A stretch of 64,000 nucleotides of DNA from positions 1,010,501 through 1,074,500 of the forward strand of contig JAUKTV010000006.1 in the NCBI GenBank assembly GCA_030549205.1. Direction: 5' to 3'. The DNA comes from Apiosordaria backusii. Its lineage: Eukaryota; Ascomycota; Sordariomycetes; Sordariales; Lasiosphaeriaceae. The position numbers were made by a program, and so were the translations under genes. Below are positions 33,444-44,760 of the stretch, piece by piece. The notes beneath the pieces are model-generated. The model had not been told where the DNA came from and ran no database searches. It saw only the letters and a program-made list of their open reading frames with translations. Positions within the stretch are counted from its first letter, which is position 1; every line of letters starts with the position of its first letter.

Positions 33444-34351
33444 CTATTGCTTCTTGTTTTGGGCATAGAAAAAGTTGGCCGCTACCACATATCAGCATCT
33501 TCTCTTGCGTGCTTCAGATGAGATGACTCACCAACAGGAACAAGCCCATTCTCCGCAGCCCATTCTCTCACCCCCTTGGTCTCCCTCTCTCTCTTCTTCC
33601 CATCCCCATCAACATCATAACCCCAATGCTTCCTCCCACTCGGTTTTGACAAATGCAACTTCTCCGTTGTCCCATTGGCAGGCGCAAACGCCAACAAGAC
33701 ATACCGGTGCTTTCCGGTCCTTTCAGGTGGCGAGGGAGGTTTGTACTCCATAATCTCGCTGTCGTCGTCATGATGGAAGTCGACACCGATGCGGTTATGG
33801 CTTGAGACAGAGACACCCACCGCGATCCAGTGGCAGAACTCGGACCATTTGGGGTCATCGCGCGAGGGAGCATCGGGGTCAGTCAGGGTGATGACGTAGG
33901 TCATGCCTTCTTTCCAGTTGTTCAAAGCTTGGTTGTATCCCTCCAACGTGATGGATGGTGCCGAGTCAAGCTTGGATGGCTTGAGGGTGTTGCCGAGTGA
34001 GGCGTGGGTATGGTGATGAGGCCATCTGGCGTTCAGGAGGAGGGGGGGGATGAAGTCGTCGATGACTGCGTTTGAGGCTCAGCATCATTCGGATAGGCGG
34101 TGAGAACATGAACTGACCGGTGGGAATGATCTCGGCATCCCATAGCCTATGATACACGTTAGCGCCTGGGAATTGTGCAGAGGGTTTTTGAAGTGGACCA
34201 TCTCTTACTCTTTTCGTACCTTGTAACCTGCGTTTGATGTGGTGCTGTCGATGTCTGAGATGATGTGCTGCTCGTTAAGGGGGGAGGTTCCGCCAATTGC
34301 GGAATGAAGAATAAACACCACCAAAATGGAGAAAGGTCGAAGTAGTGCCAT
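33444..34351 (-). CDS. Phosphatidylethanolamine-binding protein family (carboxypeptidase Y inhibitor-like), secretory
   Basis: Four exons: 34351-34209, 34146-34118 (29 nt), 34065-33532 and 33481-33444; introns of 62, 52 and 50 bp; 247 residues. The N terminus is a signal peptide (MALLRPFSILVVFILHSAIG). Splicing yields KELWDAEIIPTVIDDFIPP, then LGNTLKPSKLDSAPSITLEG, the PEBP ligand-site strand TYVITLTDPDAPSRDDPKWS with FCHWIA, the segment TGKHRYVLLAFAP, and the typical ending ENGLVPVAANFFYAQNKKQ. Family members bind anionic phospholipids or inhibit carboxypeptidase Y-type proteases; the secretory signal suggests a vacuolar or extracellular inhibitor (inference). Every splice junction is in frame and restores family sequence, which supports this four-exon model strongly. 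Confidence 0.88.
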
Positions 34352-34616
34352 TTTCCGATAGATCGGGCAACGTAAACTCATGAAGGCCTTTTGATGCGTG
34401 GGTGTCTACCTACCTAGGTAGTTTGTTGATGTGGTCGAGCTGTCGCAAGCAAGTGGCAGGTCAAGAACGCCCAAGGAAATGATGTCATCACTCTCTCATG
34501 TGCCGCAGGATGTGTGCCCCTCACGCCGCCCAATCCTGACAAATTTTGAGAGAACTGAAAGCCATCAGTTGCCATACTCAGTAATCAGATTAGACCTCTA
34601 CACAATTTTATCCCCC

Positions 34617-37493
34617 TTATTCCACCTCCCCAAGTTGACAACCGCCATCCTCCGAGTCATAGATGTCCTCTGAATCACCACCGTCCTCCGACCAGTCCGA
34701 ATCATCATCACTACTATCCCATTCAATCAGAACCTCGCAGTCGTAGAAGGGGTGTTTGACAACATCGCAAGCCATTGCCTCATCGTAGTAAGGACAAAGG
34801 TGTTCCTGGCCTTCCCAAAGAGCCTTGAACATTTCTTTTGTGTAGCTGGTCGTAAATGACGGCCTCCACGGCCAAGCTTCCGTACGGAAGTCTGCGATGT
34901 TGAAGCCACAGTCGGCCAGCACTAAGTCCCATAGGTCACCTCTCATCCCGTCACCTGGTTCGTGAATAAGTGCCCAACCACATCGATAACCATTGTTTTT
35001 AGACCAAAGTGGCCTGTTCCGCAGACGTTTCTCGTATGCCACCTGTGAAACAGATTGACCGCGATAGTTGACAGCGAAAACATCGGCATCATGTTGAATG
35101 AGATAGACTAACGCCTTGCGGTTTTGATCAAGGCATATGCGCGTGTTTGCACGTATTTCGATCCCCCGAAAACAAAGATGAAGGCATGTGTTTCCATTTA
35201 CATCCCGAGCACGAACATTTGAACCTCGGGCCAGCAGTATCGAGAAGTATTCCGTGCCGTTTCGATATGGGTACAGGTAGGGATCAAAATAGCAGTATGC
35301 AACTTGAAGTAATGGTGTGAAGTGTCTGATAACATCAATTATAGTCTCCGAATTCACAATCCCATGCGAGTAGTCCAAGATTTGACGCAAGGCTGCCTAC
35401 AGTCTCTCGATTAGTAAACGATACGATGAGCTCGCAAATGCAACGAACAGGTGTTATGGGTTCGCTCACCGGCGGTGGCCCTAACGCCATGGCATATAAA
35501 GCATGATGTACTGGTTCCAAATCTTCTTCCTCCCAGGACCAGAGCGGATCACATCCAGCCTGGAGAAGTAGCTTGTGGCACTCGAGAACTTTTCCCACAT
35601 GTACTTCGTCTGTCTCTCCAAAGTAGTCCCAATGGTTCATTGCAGTCACGGGACCTGGGAAATCCCTATCATCTGCATGCTGGGCGACGTAGTCTACGTC
35701 TGCGCCATGTTGGAGAAGGAATTGACACATTGCCGGTTCCCTGTTGGCGTACTTTGTGTCCAGTCAAAGTCAACGCTGATTTCTGCAATAAAGATTTTGT
35801 CATGAAGAAGAACCTAGAATCACATGCACTTACAAACAGCAGAGGTGTCCCGTATTGATCCTGGTCTCTCAAAGACGCCTCACCGTTTCTCAGCATATCC
35901 TGAAACTCGGCTAAACGACCCTCCCTAACAACAGAAAACACTCGAGAGTTTTCGGGGAGAACGTTGTAGACAGAGAGCTTCGGTATGTAATCATGCTTTC
36001 CATCGGAGTAGTGTATCTGCCGTAATACCGCATGAAATGATTCGCGTATCGTGCTTGTGACCGCAGGTGTGAATGAGATTCTGGTCACCGTTTCTTCCAC
36101 GATATCGTCATCTTGCTGTTCAGCCAGTGAATGCAGGGCCACGCGACCCCGACCTTTCCAGGCTACGTGGTTTGAAATGATTGACGCGATGCCACATTGG
36201 AGATCATACGATCGTGCCCTTGGCCGCAGCTGGTCAACAACTCCCCCGTAAGTTTGTCGCTTTACTATACCTGTACCATCCTATATGTTAGTCGAAGGCT
36301 GGTTGTGGAGTCAGGTAGGTGGGGGCTGGCAAACAAAATCCTCCGTCTTACCTGAAGTATTTAAGGCGATCTTTCTTGATGACATAAGTTGACCCTGGGC
36401 TTCGATCAGATTCTGTCGTAGTTCTGCCAAATCACGACCTTTACGGCTCTCGCACCACCTTTTGAATGCAGGTCGGAGGAGGATGTTGGACTCCTGAACC
36501 TGTTCTGAAGCTATTATCTGCAAAAGTTGGAGGAAAGGCTTTGTAACGTCGGCCGCTTGCTGGACGAGAAAGAGTCCTGTTTTATCCCGGATTGCGTCCA
36601 GAATCGATTCGATGATTGCAACTAGCTCGGTGGCACACGGTATATCTTCCGCATTGGCGTTGGCTAGAGCGTCTCCGTTGCGAACTCCTTGTCGAACAGC
36701 CTTCTCATTGTTTGAGTCGGGGAGTGAGAGAAGAAGGGCTCTATACTCTTCCAATACCTCCGTGAGCTTGTGAGCAACTGTATTCTCTTGAATCCCAATG
36801 CCCGATGCTGTAGCTTGAACCATTTGTAGCATGCTCCCAGCTTCCATTGTCAGCTGTGCCATGGCATTTTGGAGAGTCGTCGTCATTGCTGCCTGCTGCG
36901 CGGCCATTGTAATTTGCTGGACGACCATGGAGGCTTGTGTTTCGCGAATCACCTGTTGATTCAAAGCAATATGGTGAAGGGCATCACTGTAGCAGAGATG
37001 CGTTCGTCAGTATTCGTCGAAGATAACAGAGCTAAGTGTCCACATATATGTGGCCCAGAGGATGCAAATGAAACTCTCACCTGGCGATCAGATCTAGGTA
37101 AAGATTCAGAGCGGAGGTGTGTCTTGCGACGACGTGGCCGATCCTCTCGACATCCTTTTCCTTGAGAAAGATTTTGACCTTTCTCCACTGCCGCGCCACC
37201 GTTAACTCGGGTGTATTCGTTGCCAGCTTCTCCAGCTCGTCGGCACAGGCCTTCATATCATCAGCGCAGGCTTTGATCTTCAATCCGAGGGTTAATCTGT
37301 CCGTCTGATCGCTGACAGGGCACTTCTTGACTCTTTCTAGAGTCACCGCAAGGCCCTGGACATCTCTTGCCACCCGCTCGACAACTGCATTTCCTGCCTT
37401 GACTGATGAAAGAATTTCGTAAACTGTTTTCGCACTCGCAAGCCCCAGTCCGACGAAGGTAACGACGCTTGCACCAGCGCTGAGGGGATCCAT
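34617..37493 (-). CDS. STAND-type N-terminal domain protein with ankyrin-like repeats
   Basis: Five exons: 37493-37081, 36986-36352, 36270-35834, 35751-35470 and 35396-34617; introns of 94, 81, 82 and 73 bp, all in frame; 848 residues. The first about 140 residues begin MDPLSAGASVVTFVGLGLAS and continue with helices, as in the fungal STAND/PigL-like N-terminal domain (PF17111) found at the head of many NLR-like and heterokaryon-incompatibility proteins. A helical region follows (about residues 140-350, Gln/Ala-rich). From about 350 on there are ankyrin-like units: LAEFQDMLRNGEASLRDQDQ, CQFLLQHGADVDY, CHKLLLQAGCDPLW, FSILLARGSNVRARDVNG and VYLIQHDADVFAVN. The C terminus is strongly acidic (DSSDDDSDWSEDGGDSED). 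No NACHT/NB-ARC P-loop is visible. A signalling or self/non-self role is inference. Confidence 0.75.
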
Positions 37494-38218
37494 TTCGACT
37501 TCCTTGGCGAGGGGATCCGGGTTTCTCGAAACGTTGGACGGTAATGCTGAGTTTCTAAGCTTATGAAGCTGTTGGAAAATCCGTTGTAGAGGAAAGCGTA
37601 CTTGCGAGGGAAACCCCGTGATTCTTGGGCTGTGCAGTGGCTTTGCGTTTTTCGCTGAGCCTATGACATCGTTCCTCGTATGAACACTACAGACACCGCC
37701 ACATCGCATGCCTACCCTATGCAGCAAAGCCTGATGCGTTATGCACGTGATACAGGTACTTACCTGATGCAAAATCTTCCCGAAGTTCCATGTTTTGGAC
37801 ACCATACACCTCAAGTACAGGACTTGCTGTTCTGGCCGCCGAATTTGGCTGGGCAGGGCAGAACTCTGAATGGTTGCTTTCAATGTTGGGTCATAATGCA
37901 GTTGGCTTCCCAACTGCAGCAAACGACTCGGCTAAATCCAAGGCCGGGCCGTACGAGGCAGGGAGACACCAGCTCATCTGACATCGCGGAACCCTTCCGC
38001 CATTGTCTAAAACCAACTTCGTTCACTTCATGACTTTCCCCACTGTTCTTCTCTTGTGGAAGGACCATTGCAGTGCCGCAGATTGTTTCGCTGCCATCTC
38101 GCTCACTTCAAGTTCCTCTTAGCGACACCGTCTCCCTTGAGATTCCGGTCAGGCGTCAAAGCACCTAACCAGTTGATCTCCCTTGTTAGGTAGCCACTTC
38201 GGCAGTCACGACACCGTC
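37494..38218. other. Intergenic, 0.7 kb, divergent promoter
   Basis: Shared upstream region of the STAND/ankyrin gene (-) and the unknown gene at 38219 (+). Open frames at 37680-38068 show no features. Confidence 0.4.
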
Positions 38219-39139
38219 ATGGCCGGCCCAGACAATGGAAAGCGGTTGTCTGAGAGCGGTGACTCCGACCAGACGTCCACGTTTCTACCCCCCAGTGCCG
38301 CCTTCACCGGATACCACCCCTTCCCGGCCGTCATGAACCTCCACAGCAACTTCTCAGGAGTAGTCAACGCGCTAAAGACATTCAAACTCTGCGGTGCCAC
38401 CGAAGACGACTTTCTCTACCTCGTCGAGGCACACTATGGTTTCACTCCTCGCGGCCCCCTCCACTTCGGACCCGGTTACTACCTCCGCAACGGGACGAGC
38501 CTCAAGAGCCCCATCCTCGCCGCCACGGGGGATGAGTTCCCGCTGCCCTTCCTTGTCCAACTCTTCAGACCTAAGACGGCCGTCAAGCTACCCCCGCTGG
38601 ATCAGGAGAAGAATCCCCGCGACATGGTCACCGAGATAGTGCGCTCCACCACTAGCAAGGAGCATGGCGTGGCCTTTGGGTTCGAGATCGAGGTCGGCGT
38701 GAAGAGGATGATAAGGGAGGCGTTTGAGTGGCGGAAGACGGGTGGGGCCAGCAGCAGCAGCGGTAGCAACAGCAACAATAGTGGCCAGGTGGAGGAGCAT
38801 GCCGACGCGGGGACTCGGTACACGCTGTACCGTCTCGCACCTGGTCACGCCAGCCGTCCCTTATCCGAGGCGGGACCGTCACGCTCGACATCTTCCACCT
38901 CATCGCCGCCCGTGGACGAGATGAAGGTTCAGATTGTGGCCGACGTGGTCTTTGGCAACGTGTTGAACTGGAAACACCCATTCACCTTGGAATTGAAAGA
39001 GGCTGGTCTCACGGGGGAGCTGGGCGAGCGCTGGGCGTTGATGGTGGTCATGACTTCCCTGAGTCTCTATTTTCTGCGCCAGGCTGGCAAGACGAACAAG
39101 ACGACTGTTGGGGCTGCACAGAAACTGCATTCAAAGTAG
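38219..39139 (+). CDS. Conserved-looking unknown protein (306 aa)
   Basis: Single exon. The ATG at 38219 is preferred over the in-frame ATG at 38183 because residues from MAGPDNGKR onward look like the protein start. The first about 200 residues look folded (HPFPAVMNLHSNFSGVV, then DFLYLVEAHYGFTPRGPLHF and GTSLKSPILAATGDE). A Ser/Asn-rich linker (SSSSGSNSNNSG) and a Ser/Thr/Pro-rich linker split the C-terminal half. Near the end, WALMVVMTSLSLYFLRQAGK is hydrophobic enough for a tail anchor. The early region is vaguely like a lipid-scramblase/LURP-one-type beta barrel, but I do not claim this family. Confidence 0.65.
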   Translation: MAGPDNGKRLSESGDSDQTSTFLPPSAAFTGYHPFPAVMNLHSNFSGVVNALKTFKLCGATEDDFLYLVEAHYGFTPRGPLHFGPGYYLRNGTSLKSPILAATGDEFPLPFLVQLFRPKTAVKLPPLDQEKNPRDMVTEIVRSTTSKEHGVAFGFEIEVGVKRMIREAFEWRKTGGASSSSGSNSNNSGQVEEHADAGTRYTLYRLAPGHASRPLSEAGPSRSTSSTSSPPVDEMKVQIVADVVFGNVLNWKHPFTLELKEAGLTGELGERWALMVVMTSLSLYFLRQAGKTNKTTVGAAQKLHSK

Positions 39140-39423
39140 GGTGGTTGCAGGAGCTTATAGGTAATTACTTAGGTACCTACCTACCAGATCTACCGGAGCA
39201 ATGTTCGATTTGGTTCAGTTCCAGCGTATCCCAGCTTCTCTTACCAAAGCGGAATGCTTAGGAACCTAAGTTCCAAGGTGCCCTTGGGGCCAGTGAAGCA
39301 GTGACCAGAATAGGTGGTGGTAATATGAAGTCGGAGGGCGCTCTACATGTACTTTTGGGAGAGTCTTTTTCACCGTAGGTACCGTAATTAGATAAGTCAG
39401 GTAGTGTACATATCACCTCAGCT

Positions 39424-42035
39424 CTAATCAACAATACCCTCAGGCAACACCGAGATGTAATCAATCGGGGCCGGCTCCAACCCATCCGGCCTGCCCACAA
39501 TCTTGAGCTCACTCCCCTTCTTCACCTTGACCCCCTTGAAAGTCTTCCTCGTCGCAGTCTGGCCGTCAATATACGGCGACGGGGCCCGTCCAAGCTCATA
39601 CTCCAAATCACCCTTCCACTTGCCCACCAACTTGTTGTCCAAAAACAACTCCCACGTCGAATTTCCAATCGCCATGTCATAGTAGTTCACCGCCAAGTCA
39701 TACTTGCCCGTCTTGACGTTGAGCTTCGTCTTCGCAGTGCCCACAGTGCTGTTCGTCTCGGTCACAACACAGTGGAACCCGCTCGCAGCCTCAAACGGCG
39801 ACACCCTGTAGCTCTTGTAGCCCTTGAGCTCCATGTTCTCGGCCTCGATGCGGTACTTGTGGTTGCCCACGCGTCCCCGCGTATCGGCAATGCTGCTCTT
39901 GTTGAAGTAGAACTGATTGACACTGTCACGCCAGACGAGCGAGTGACCGGCCTGGTAGATGAGCCGGAACAGGACGTGCTCGTACCGCTCCTTGTCGATG
40001 CGGCCCTTGAGCTTCTGCCACTGGGTGACAAACGTTTGCGCCATGGCGCTGCCCTCGTAGTGCGCGTCGTAAAAGTGCTGGATCACTGTCTTGCCCGACT
40101 TGAGCTTCTGGGTGTAGGGCACGTGGTGGAACCAAAGCAACAGATTGTCAGGGGTGGTCTCAATCTTCTCGTACATGGCCGCGATCTCGGGGGGTACTGG
40201 CCGGCGAATCCGGTGCCGTTCCAGACAGTGCGGTCCATGCCGATGGTGTCGTCGTCGGCGCGGGTCCACTGGCCCCAGGGGTTGCCGTCCTGGGAGCCGG
40301 GGTTCGGGCCGTAGTGGCCGAGGAGGATGTCAGTCAGAGTTTGGATACCAAGGTTGCCGGAGTAGTTCTCGTAGGCGGGCCAGGACTCCATCGAGATCTT
40401 GGTGATGACATCATGGACGAGCTTGTCGTAGCCAAAGGTGAGGGTGGTCCACTCCTTGAGGATGCCAGTCGAGGTGAGGGAGGGGTCCCAAGCGAGCTTG
40501 CCGTAGGCATACAGGTTGGACATGGCAAGGTGCGAGCCCAACCAGGTGGTGTTTGTGCCGACGTTCACGACACCGGCATACCCGCCAAGCTTCTGACCGA
40601 AGCGTTTGCCGGCCACGATGTCCTTGACGGTCGAGGGCTTGCTGTCTACGCGCAGATCAAAGTCAAGAAGCTCCTTCCACATAGGCGCAAGGTAGACGAG
40701 GTGGGCTTGCTGGCCGAGGTATTCCTGCGTGATTTGGAGCTCGATCGCCGAGCCGGTCTTGCGGAGATGGGCAAACAAGGGCGAGACGGGCTCGCGGACC
40801 TGGAAGTCGATGGGCCCATACTTGATCTGGATCAACACGTTGTCCTCAAACTTGTCATCCAGGCCATCGAAATAATGAACTGCGGCGTTGGCACGGTCGG
40901 CCTTCCAGTCCAGGGTTTGGTTCAGGCTGCGATGGTCGTAGACAAAGGCACGGAAGAGGATAATACCATCGTGCGGCTGAAGGGTGCGGGCAAAGAGGTT
41001 GGCACCGTCAGCGAGGGTGCGGTTGTACGTCATGGGACCGGGTTGGCCTTCCGAGTTGGCCTTGACGAGGTAGCCTGCCATATCAGGGATGCGCTTATAC
41101 AGGTTGTCGGTGATGCCCTGCCACCAGTTGACAACAGTCTTGTCGAGCGGGTCGAACGTGTCGAGGCCACCGAGCAGCTGAGGGGCCGCAAAGTTAAGAG
41201 CGATACCAAGCTGGACGCCATAGGGTCGGAAGGCGTCGGCAATGCGAGCGAGACCATCCATGTTTTCGGGCGTCAGGATGGAGGCGTTGGCGTTGACATT
41301 GTTAGCCACAACGGCATTGATACCGATGGATGCGAGGAGGCGCTACATGTATTGATGAAGTGGTCAGCAAGTCAGGCTCAGACTGGACAAAGATTGTATG
41401 GGAGAACGTTGACATACAGCATACTGGCCGGCGCGGGTCAGGTCGTCGCGGATATAGCCGTCCCAAAAGAAGATGGAGTCACCGCCGTAGCCACGCTCGA
41501 CGCTGCCGTGGGTGCCGCCGTCTTGCATGTTGTCCCATTGGTTCACCCATCGGACCGGAGCATCGGGGTTGGACGTGAGGGTGAAGTCTGACACATTGCC
41601 CTGGGCAATGACGGAGAGGTAGTGGAAGGCACCGTACAGGGCTCCACGCTCGTTTTGGCCGAGGATCAGGACATCGCCCTTGGAGACCTTGAGGTAGAAG
41701 CCGTCCTCGACAAGCTCGGGCAGGCCAGCGGCAGCAGAAGGGTTCTTGTCGACGAAAGCTCTGACGGTTCCAACAGTGGCGATGGTACCCTTGGGTTTGG
41801 ACGCTCCAACGGTCACCTTCAACTTCTTGCCAAAGAGACCACCGATGCCGTCCACCAATTCCTTTCCGGCCGTGTAAACGGGGAGTCCCTCGGTGGCGTT
41901 AAGCGTAACAACAGCGGATGGAAGTCTTCCTTGGTGGCGGGACGCACTGGGAACGCGAGCATAGCGCAGCCAGGCGTGGAGGCCATCCTCTGCGACAGCA
42001 AGGCCAACGGCCGCGAGCCACAACAAGCTCCGCAT
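39424..42035 (-). CDS. aguA: GH67 alpha-glucuronidase (apparent 1-nt deletion in a C run)
   Basis: Removes 4-O-methyl-glucuronic acid side groups from xylo-oligosaccharides. Exon 1 is 42035-41418, intron 41417-41343 (75 bp, donor GTATGT, acceptor GTAG), exon 2 41342-39424; about 845 residues. The signal peptide is MRSLLWLAAVGLAVA. GH67 marks include RWVNQWDNMQDGGTHGSVER, GYGGDSIFFWDG, LASIGINAVVANNVNAN, RPYGVQLGIALNFAAP and TTPDNLLLWFHHVPY. At the C run at 40189-40194 the frame changes: the sequence before reads GTGFAGQYPP and after reads PEIAAMYEKIE, which is contiguous in the family, so one C appears to be missing. Length and sequence outside this point are normal, so a homopolymer sequencing error is more likely than decay. 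Confidence 0.88.
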
Positions 42036-42753
42036 CTTGCAAGATTGAGGTGTCGACTGAAGGGTATCCCAAATGTTTACACTGGCGGCAGCATCTACAT
42101 TTTAAGTATACTCGCCCACGCATGGGAGCAAGGATCATCTGGCGTAGCATCGGCCCTGGCTGTAATTCCACCACCCAATTTATCCAACTTGCCAAGATGC
42201 AACTCTATCCTTAGCCAGGGCTTATCCCACCACTCACACGCCGCAATTGGCCTCTGGCGATGGTACGCCCCAGGATATCCACCTTCTCCAACGGCTCGCC
42301 CCCGCGATGCGACTTAATCTATTCAGCCTGTTGTTGGCGAGTTCAACATTGCCGGCTCGGCAGCGTGATGGACTTGGACAGACTCCGTCATACCTATCGC
42401 GGGCGAGAATACCAGGTACAGAGATTCCCGGAACCGAACACACGACGTAACATCCCCTGGCCCAGCACGTGCTGCTTGCCCTCTGATCACCCATCAATGG
42501 GACGGTAGGCAGGTACAGATGCATGCTGAATATTAACAAGATCATTTATGGGTGCATCATTGGAAAACACGATGTCCGCTGGGAAACGACATTAAGAAAA
42601 GAACTCGATATTACTCGCAGTATGAGATCACGACGCCATGCCCTGCTCCTCCCCAGCCATGCAAAGAATGATATGTTTACCCAGCCCTCCCCGAAGCCCG
42701 CTCTTTGGTTTTCCGGTATCCGTACCCCGCCGGTACAATTGTCTGAACTCCAC
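42036..42753. other. Intergenic, 0.7 kb, promoter of GH67 gene
   Basis: Upstream region of the alpha-glucuronidase gene (-) and 3' flank of the small secreted protein gene (-). Holds a GGCTAA motif (minus strand, 42211-42216). No gene is supported. Confidence 0.45.
42211..42216 (-). promoter_or_regulatory. GGCTAA motif (XlnR/XYR1-type xylanolytic activator site)
   Basis: GGCTAA on the strand of the GH67 gene, about 180 bp upstream of its ATG. This is the known core bound by XlnR/XYR1 regulators of xylanolytic genes. A single hexamer can occur by chance, so functional use is inferred from position and gene function. Confidence 0.35.
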
Positions 42754-43055
42754 TTAATAAGGGCCAGGTTCGCAGTCGGGAGCGTAGATCGCCTCTTGTC
42801 AATGTCGTCAATGCATGTACATACAAGGGTATATAGACGGCGGTGAAAGAACTTACTGCACTTGGCGTCGCAATCCTTGTTACATTGAATAACATCGGAG
42901 ACGCCGGGGCAGATCTTGTACAGGCAATCCGAGATGCAGGTCCAGAAAGCCTCGGGAAGCTGGACGCAGAGAGGCTGGTCCTGGGGAACTGGAGCCGGGG
43001 CCGCGGCGGCGGTAATGGCAAGGGCGACAGCCCCGAGAGAGATGGTGAAACGCAT
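42754..43055 (-). CDS. Small secreted cysteine-rich protein (79 aa, 8 Cys in mature part)
   Basis: Exons 43055-42857 and 42794-42754; 62-bp intron (donor GTAAGT, acceptor ACAAG). The signal peptide is MRFTISLGAVALAITAAAAP. The mature part has eight cysteines: PLCVQLPEAFWTCISDCLYK, ICPG, IQCNKDCDAKC and, after the splice, KAIYAPDCEPGPY then stop. Even cysteine number, small size and secretion fit effector-like or surface-active fungal proteins. It is not a clear CFEM or hydrophobin by spacing. The first start in the frame (43136) would place 27 residues before the signal peptide, so 43055 is used. Without splicing the frame runs on with unlikely sequence, so the intron is well supported, although a later acceptor at 42792 is also possible. 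Confidence 0.7.
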
Positions 43056-44160
43056 CTTGTGGTTGTTGGGTTGGTAAATTTGCGGTATTGACTTTTTTGT
43101 GTTTGGGGATGCTGATTGATGGTTGTTTGTAAGCAAGTATAGGTCACCGCTTAAATAGAAATCCAGAGAGCAGAATCAATAGTAGCAATCTTTAGCAAGG
43201 TGGGACGCAGAAGGTTAGGTACTCCTTCTACAGAGCACCTTATCCCAATACAGCAGTCAGTATTATCGCGAGCCGCCGACAGCTGACCCTCTGATTTACC
43301 ATCAAGTGGGGTATCGAGAGTGAATGGCTTTGGCGAAATCATTCTCAGGCCATCACACGCTTCTTATCAAGAGAAATCGCCACCCCACATACCACTAAAT
43401 CGGATGGCATTCCTCGCTTCATGATTCCTCGCTCCAGGGGCAACGCGGGATATTTTGGTCAGGAAACTGAGACACTCGGCCGTAGACTTTTTGTTGTGCC
43501 CCACATGAGGCTTGCTCCAGAGTGTTGTGGTCCCACAACTGAAGGCCAGATGTAAGGTCAAATATAATATTGATATTGATCGATAGAGGACTTCAATAGA
43601 ATACAGGAATTGTTTGCCCTTTTGAATCCCAATCCCACCTGCGGGCCTCCACGCTAAATTGAACGGAACGCTGTAAACCCCGAGCGTTGGTACGCTGATT
43701 TAGAATTCCTCCGCGTAATCCATGGTGTTGAGCCGACCTATAACCAGCTGAGGCTATGACTCAGCCCACCTTAGCCCAGGGCACTGACCCATAACACAGA
43801 GCATGTGAGACAATGTGAAGCTCTCACAGTGACCCATGGGGGTCTAGATAGAGTGCTTGTTTACCATGCTATTTGCTTGCTTTGAGAGTATCGGCCACTA
43901 GCAACAATAAGGTCATAGTATTCATCATGATCAATATAGCATGAGGCTGTGATCGAGAGGTCCGAGATGCTCTTGCATGAGGATTCGTGCCACGCAAAAT
44001 ACGGTAAGGTAGATACGGGAGGGCGCGAAGGGACAATGCCGGATATGAGGATAGGTAGAGTTCATAGTTTCACAGAGTCACTTCTTGATGAATAGCACAT
44101 AAATTCAGCTCAATTTCCGTCCAGAGATCTTCCTTGATAAGCCTTGCTTGCTCCCCTCGA
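43056..44160. other. Intergenic, 1.1 kb
   Basis: No gene supported; a few short minus-strand frames (43151-43561) are featureless. No repeat recognised. Confidence 0.45.
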
Positions 44161-44760
44161 TTAGCAAGCACCGGTCCCCCCAATAGTAATCCCAATTCTC
44201 TCTGTCTTCACCTCCCCATTCTTCCCCTCGATAACCTCACTATCCATAAACGCGGTACCCGTCAAGACAATCTCCTCCCCGCTCCCCTTGATATCATCAA
44301 CCTCCACAGCAAACCCACTGGCAAAGCTCCACGGGCCTACCTGCCCAGCGGTTCCAAACGTGCCGCTATCCCAAGCAAAAACAGGATCAAGATGCGGGCC
44401 TATGGCCCCCTTGGGCGCCACGGTGAAGGCGTCGTGCAGGGATCCAGTCAGGCCTTCATCGACCTTGCCGGTGCCGGAGTAGGTGAATCCGAAGTGTGTA
44501 GCGGTGCAGGTTGTCGAAGCAGAAGAGTAGAGGAGCGAGATGGCAAAGGTGCAGCTATTGCTGGGGACGGTGCCCGGTCCGCTGCCGACCGAGAATGAGG
44601 AGAGTGAGATATGGGCGGATTGCCCGTCGCGAGAGATGATGACAGGGGAGCTAGCGGCGGGACAGCCAGGACCGGAGAGGGCGATGGAGGTGATGGCGAC
44701 GGGGGATGTTGTCTGGGACAGGGAGAGGCCGGCGAAGAGGAGGGAGGCGGCAGGCTTCAT
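44161..44760 (-). CDS. Secreted DUF4360-type protein (199 aa)
   Basis: Single exon from ATG 44760; an in-frame ATG at 44838 would add a non-signal leader. It starts with a signal peptide (MKPAASLLFAGLSLSQ). The mature part has the DUF4360 (PF14273) look: an early SGPGCPAASSPVIIS motif, ISLSSFSVGSGPG, NSCTFAISLLYSS, a central CTATHFGFTYSG strand, and a final Cys. Four cysteines could form two disulfides. The family is common among secreted ascomycete proteins and has no established function. Intact frame; family assignment by motif pattern. Confidence 0.75.
   Translation of the reverse strand: MKPAASLLFAGLSLSQTTSPVAITSIALSGPGCPAASSPVIISRDGQSAHISLSSFSVGSGPGTVPSNSCTFAISLLYSSASTTCTATHFGFTYSGTGKVDEGLTGSLHDAFTVAPKGAIGPHLDPVFAWDSGTFGTAGQVGPWSFASGFAVEVDDIKGSGEEIVLTGTAFMDSEVIEGKNGEVKTERIGITIGGTGAC

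Noticed and set aside
40314..41591. 425-codon plus-strand frame opposite the alpha-glucuronidase
   Set aside because: It is the antisense shadow of a clear GH67 coding region.
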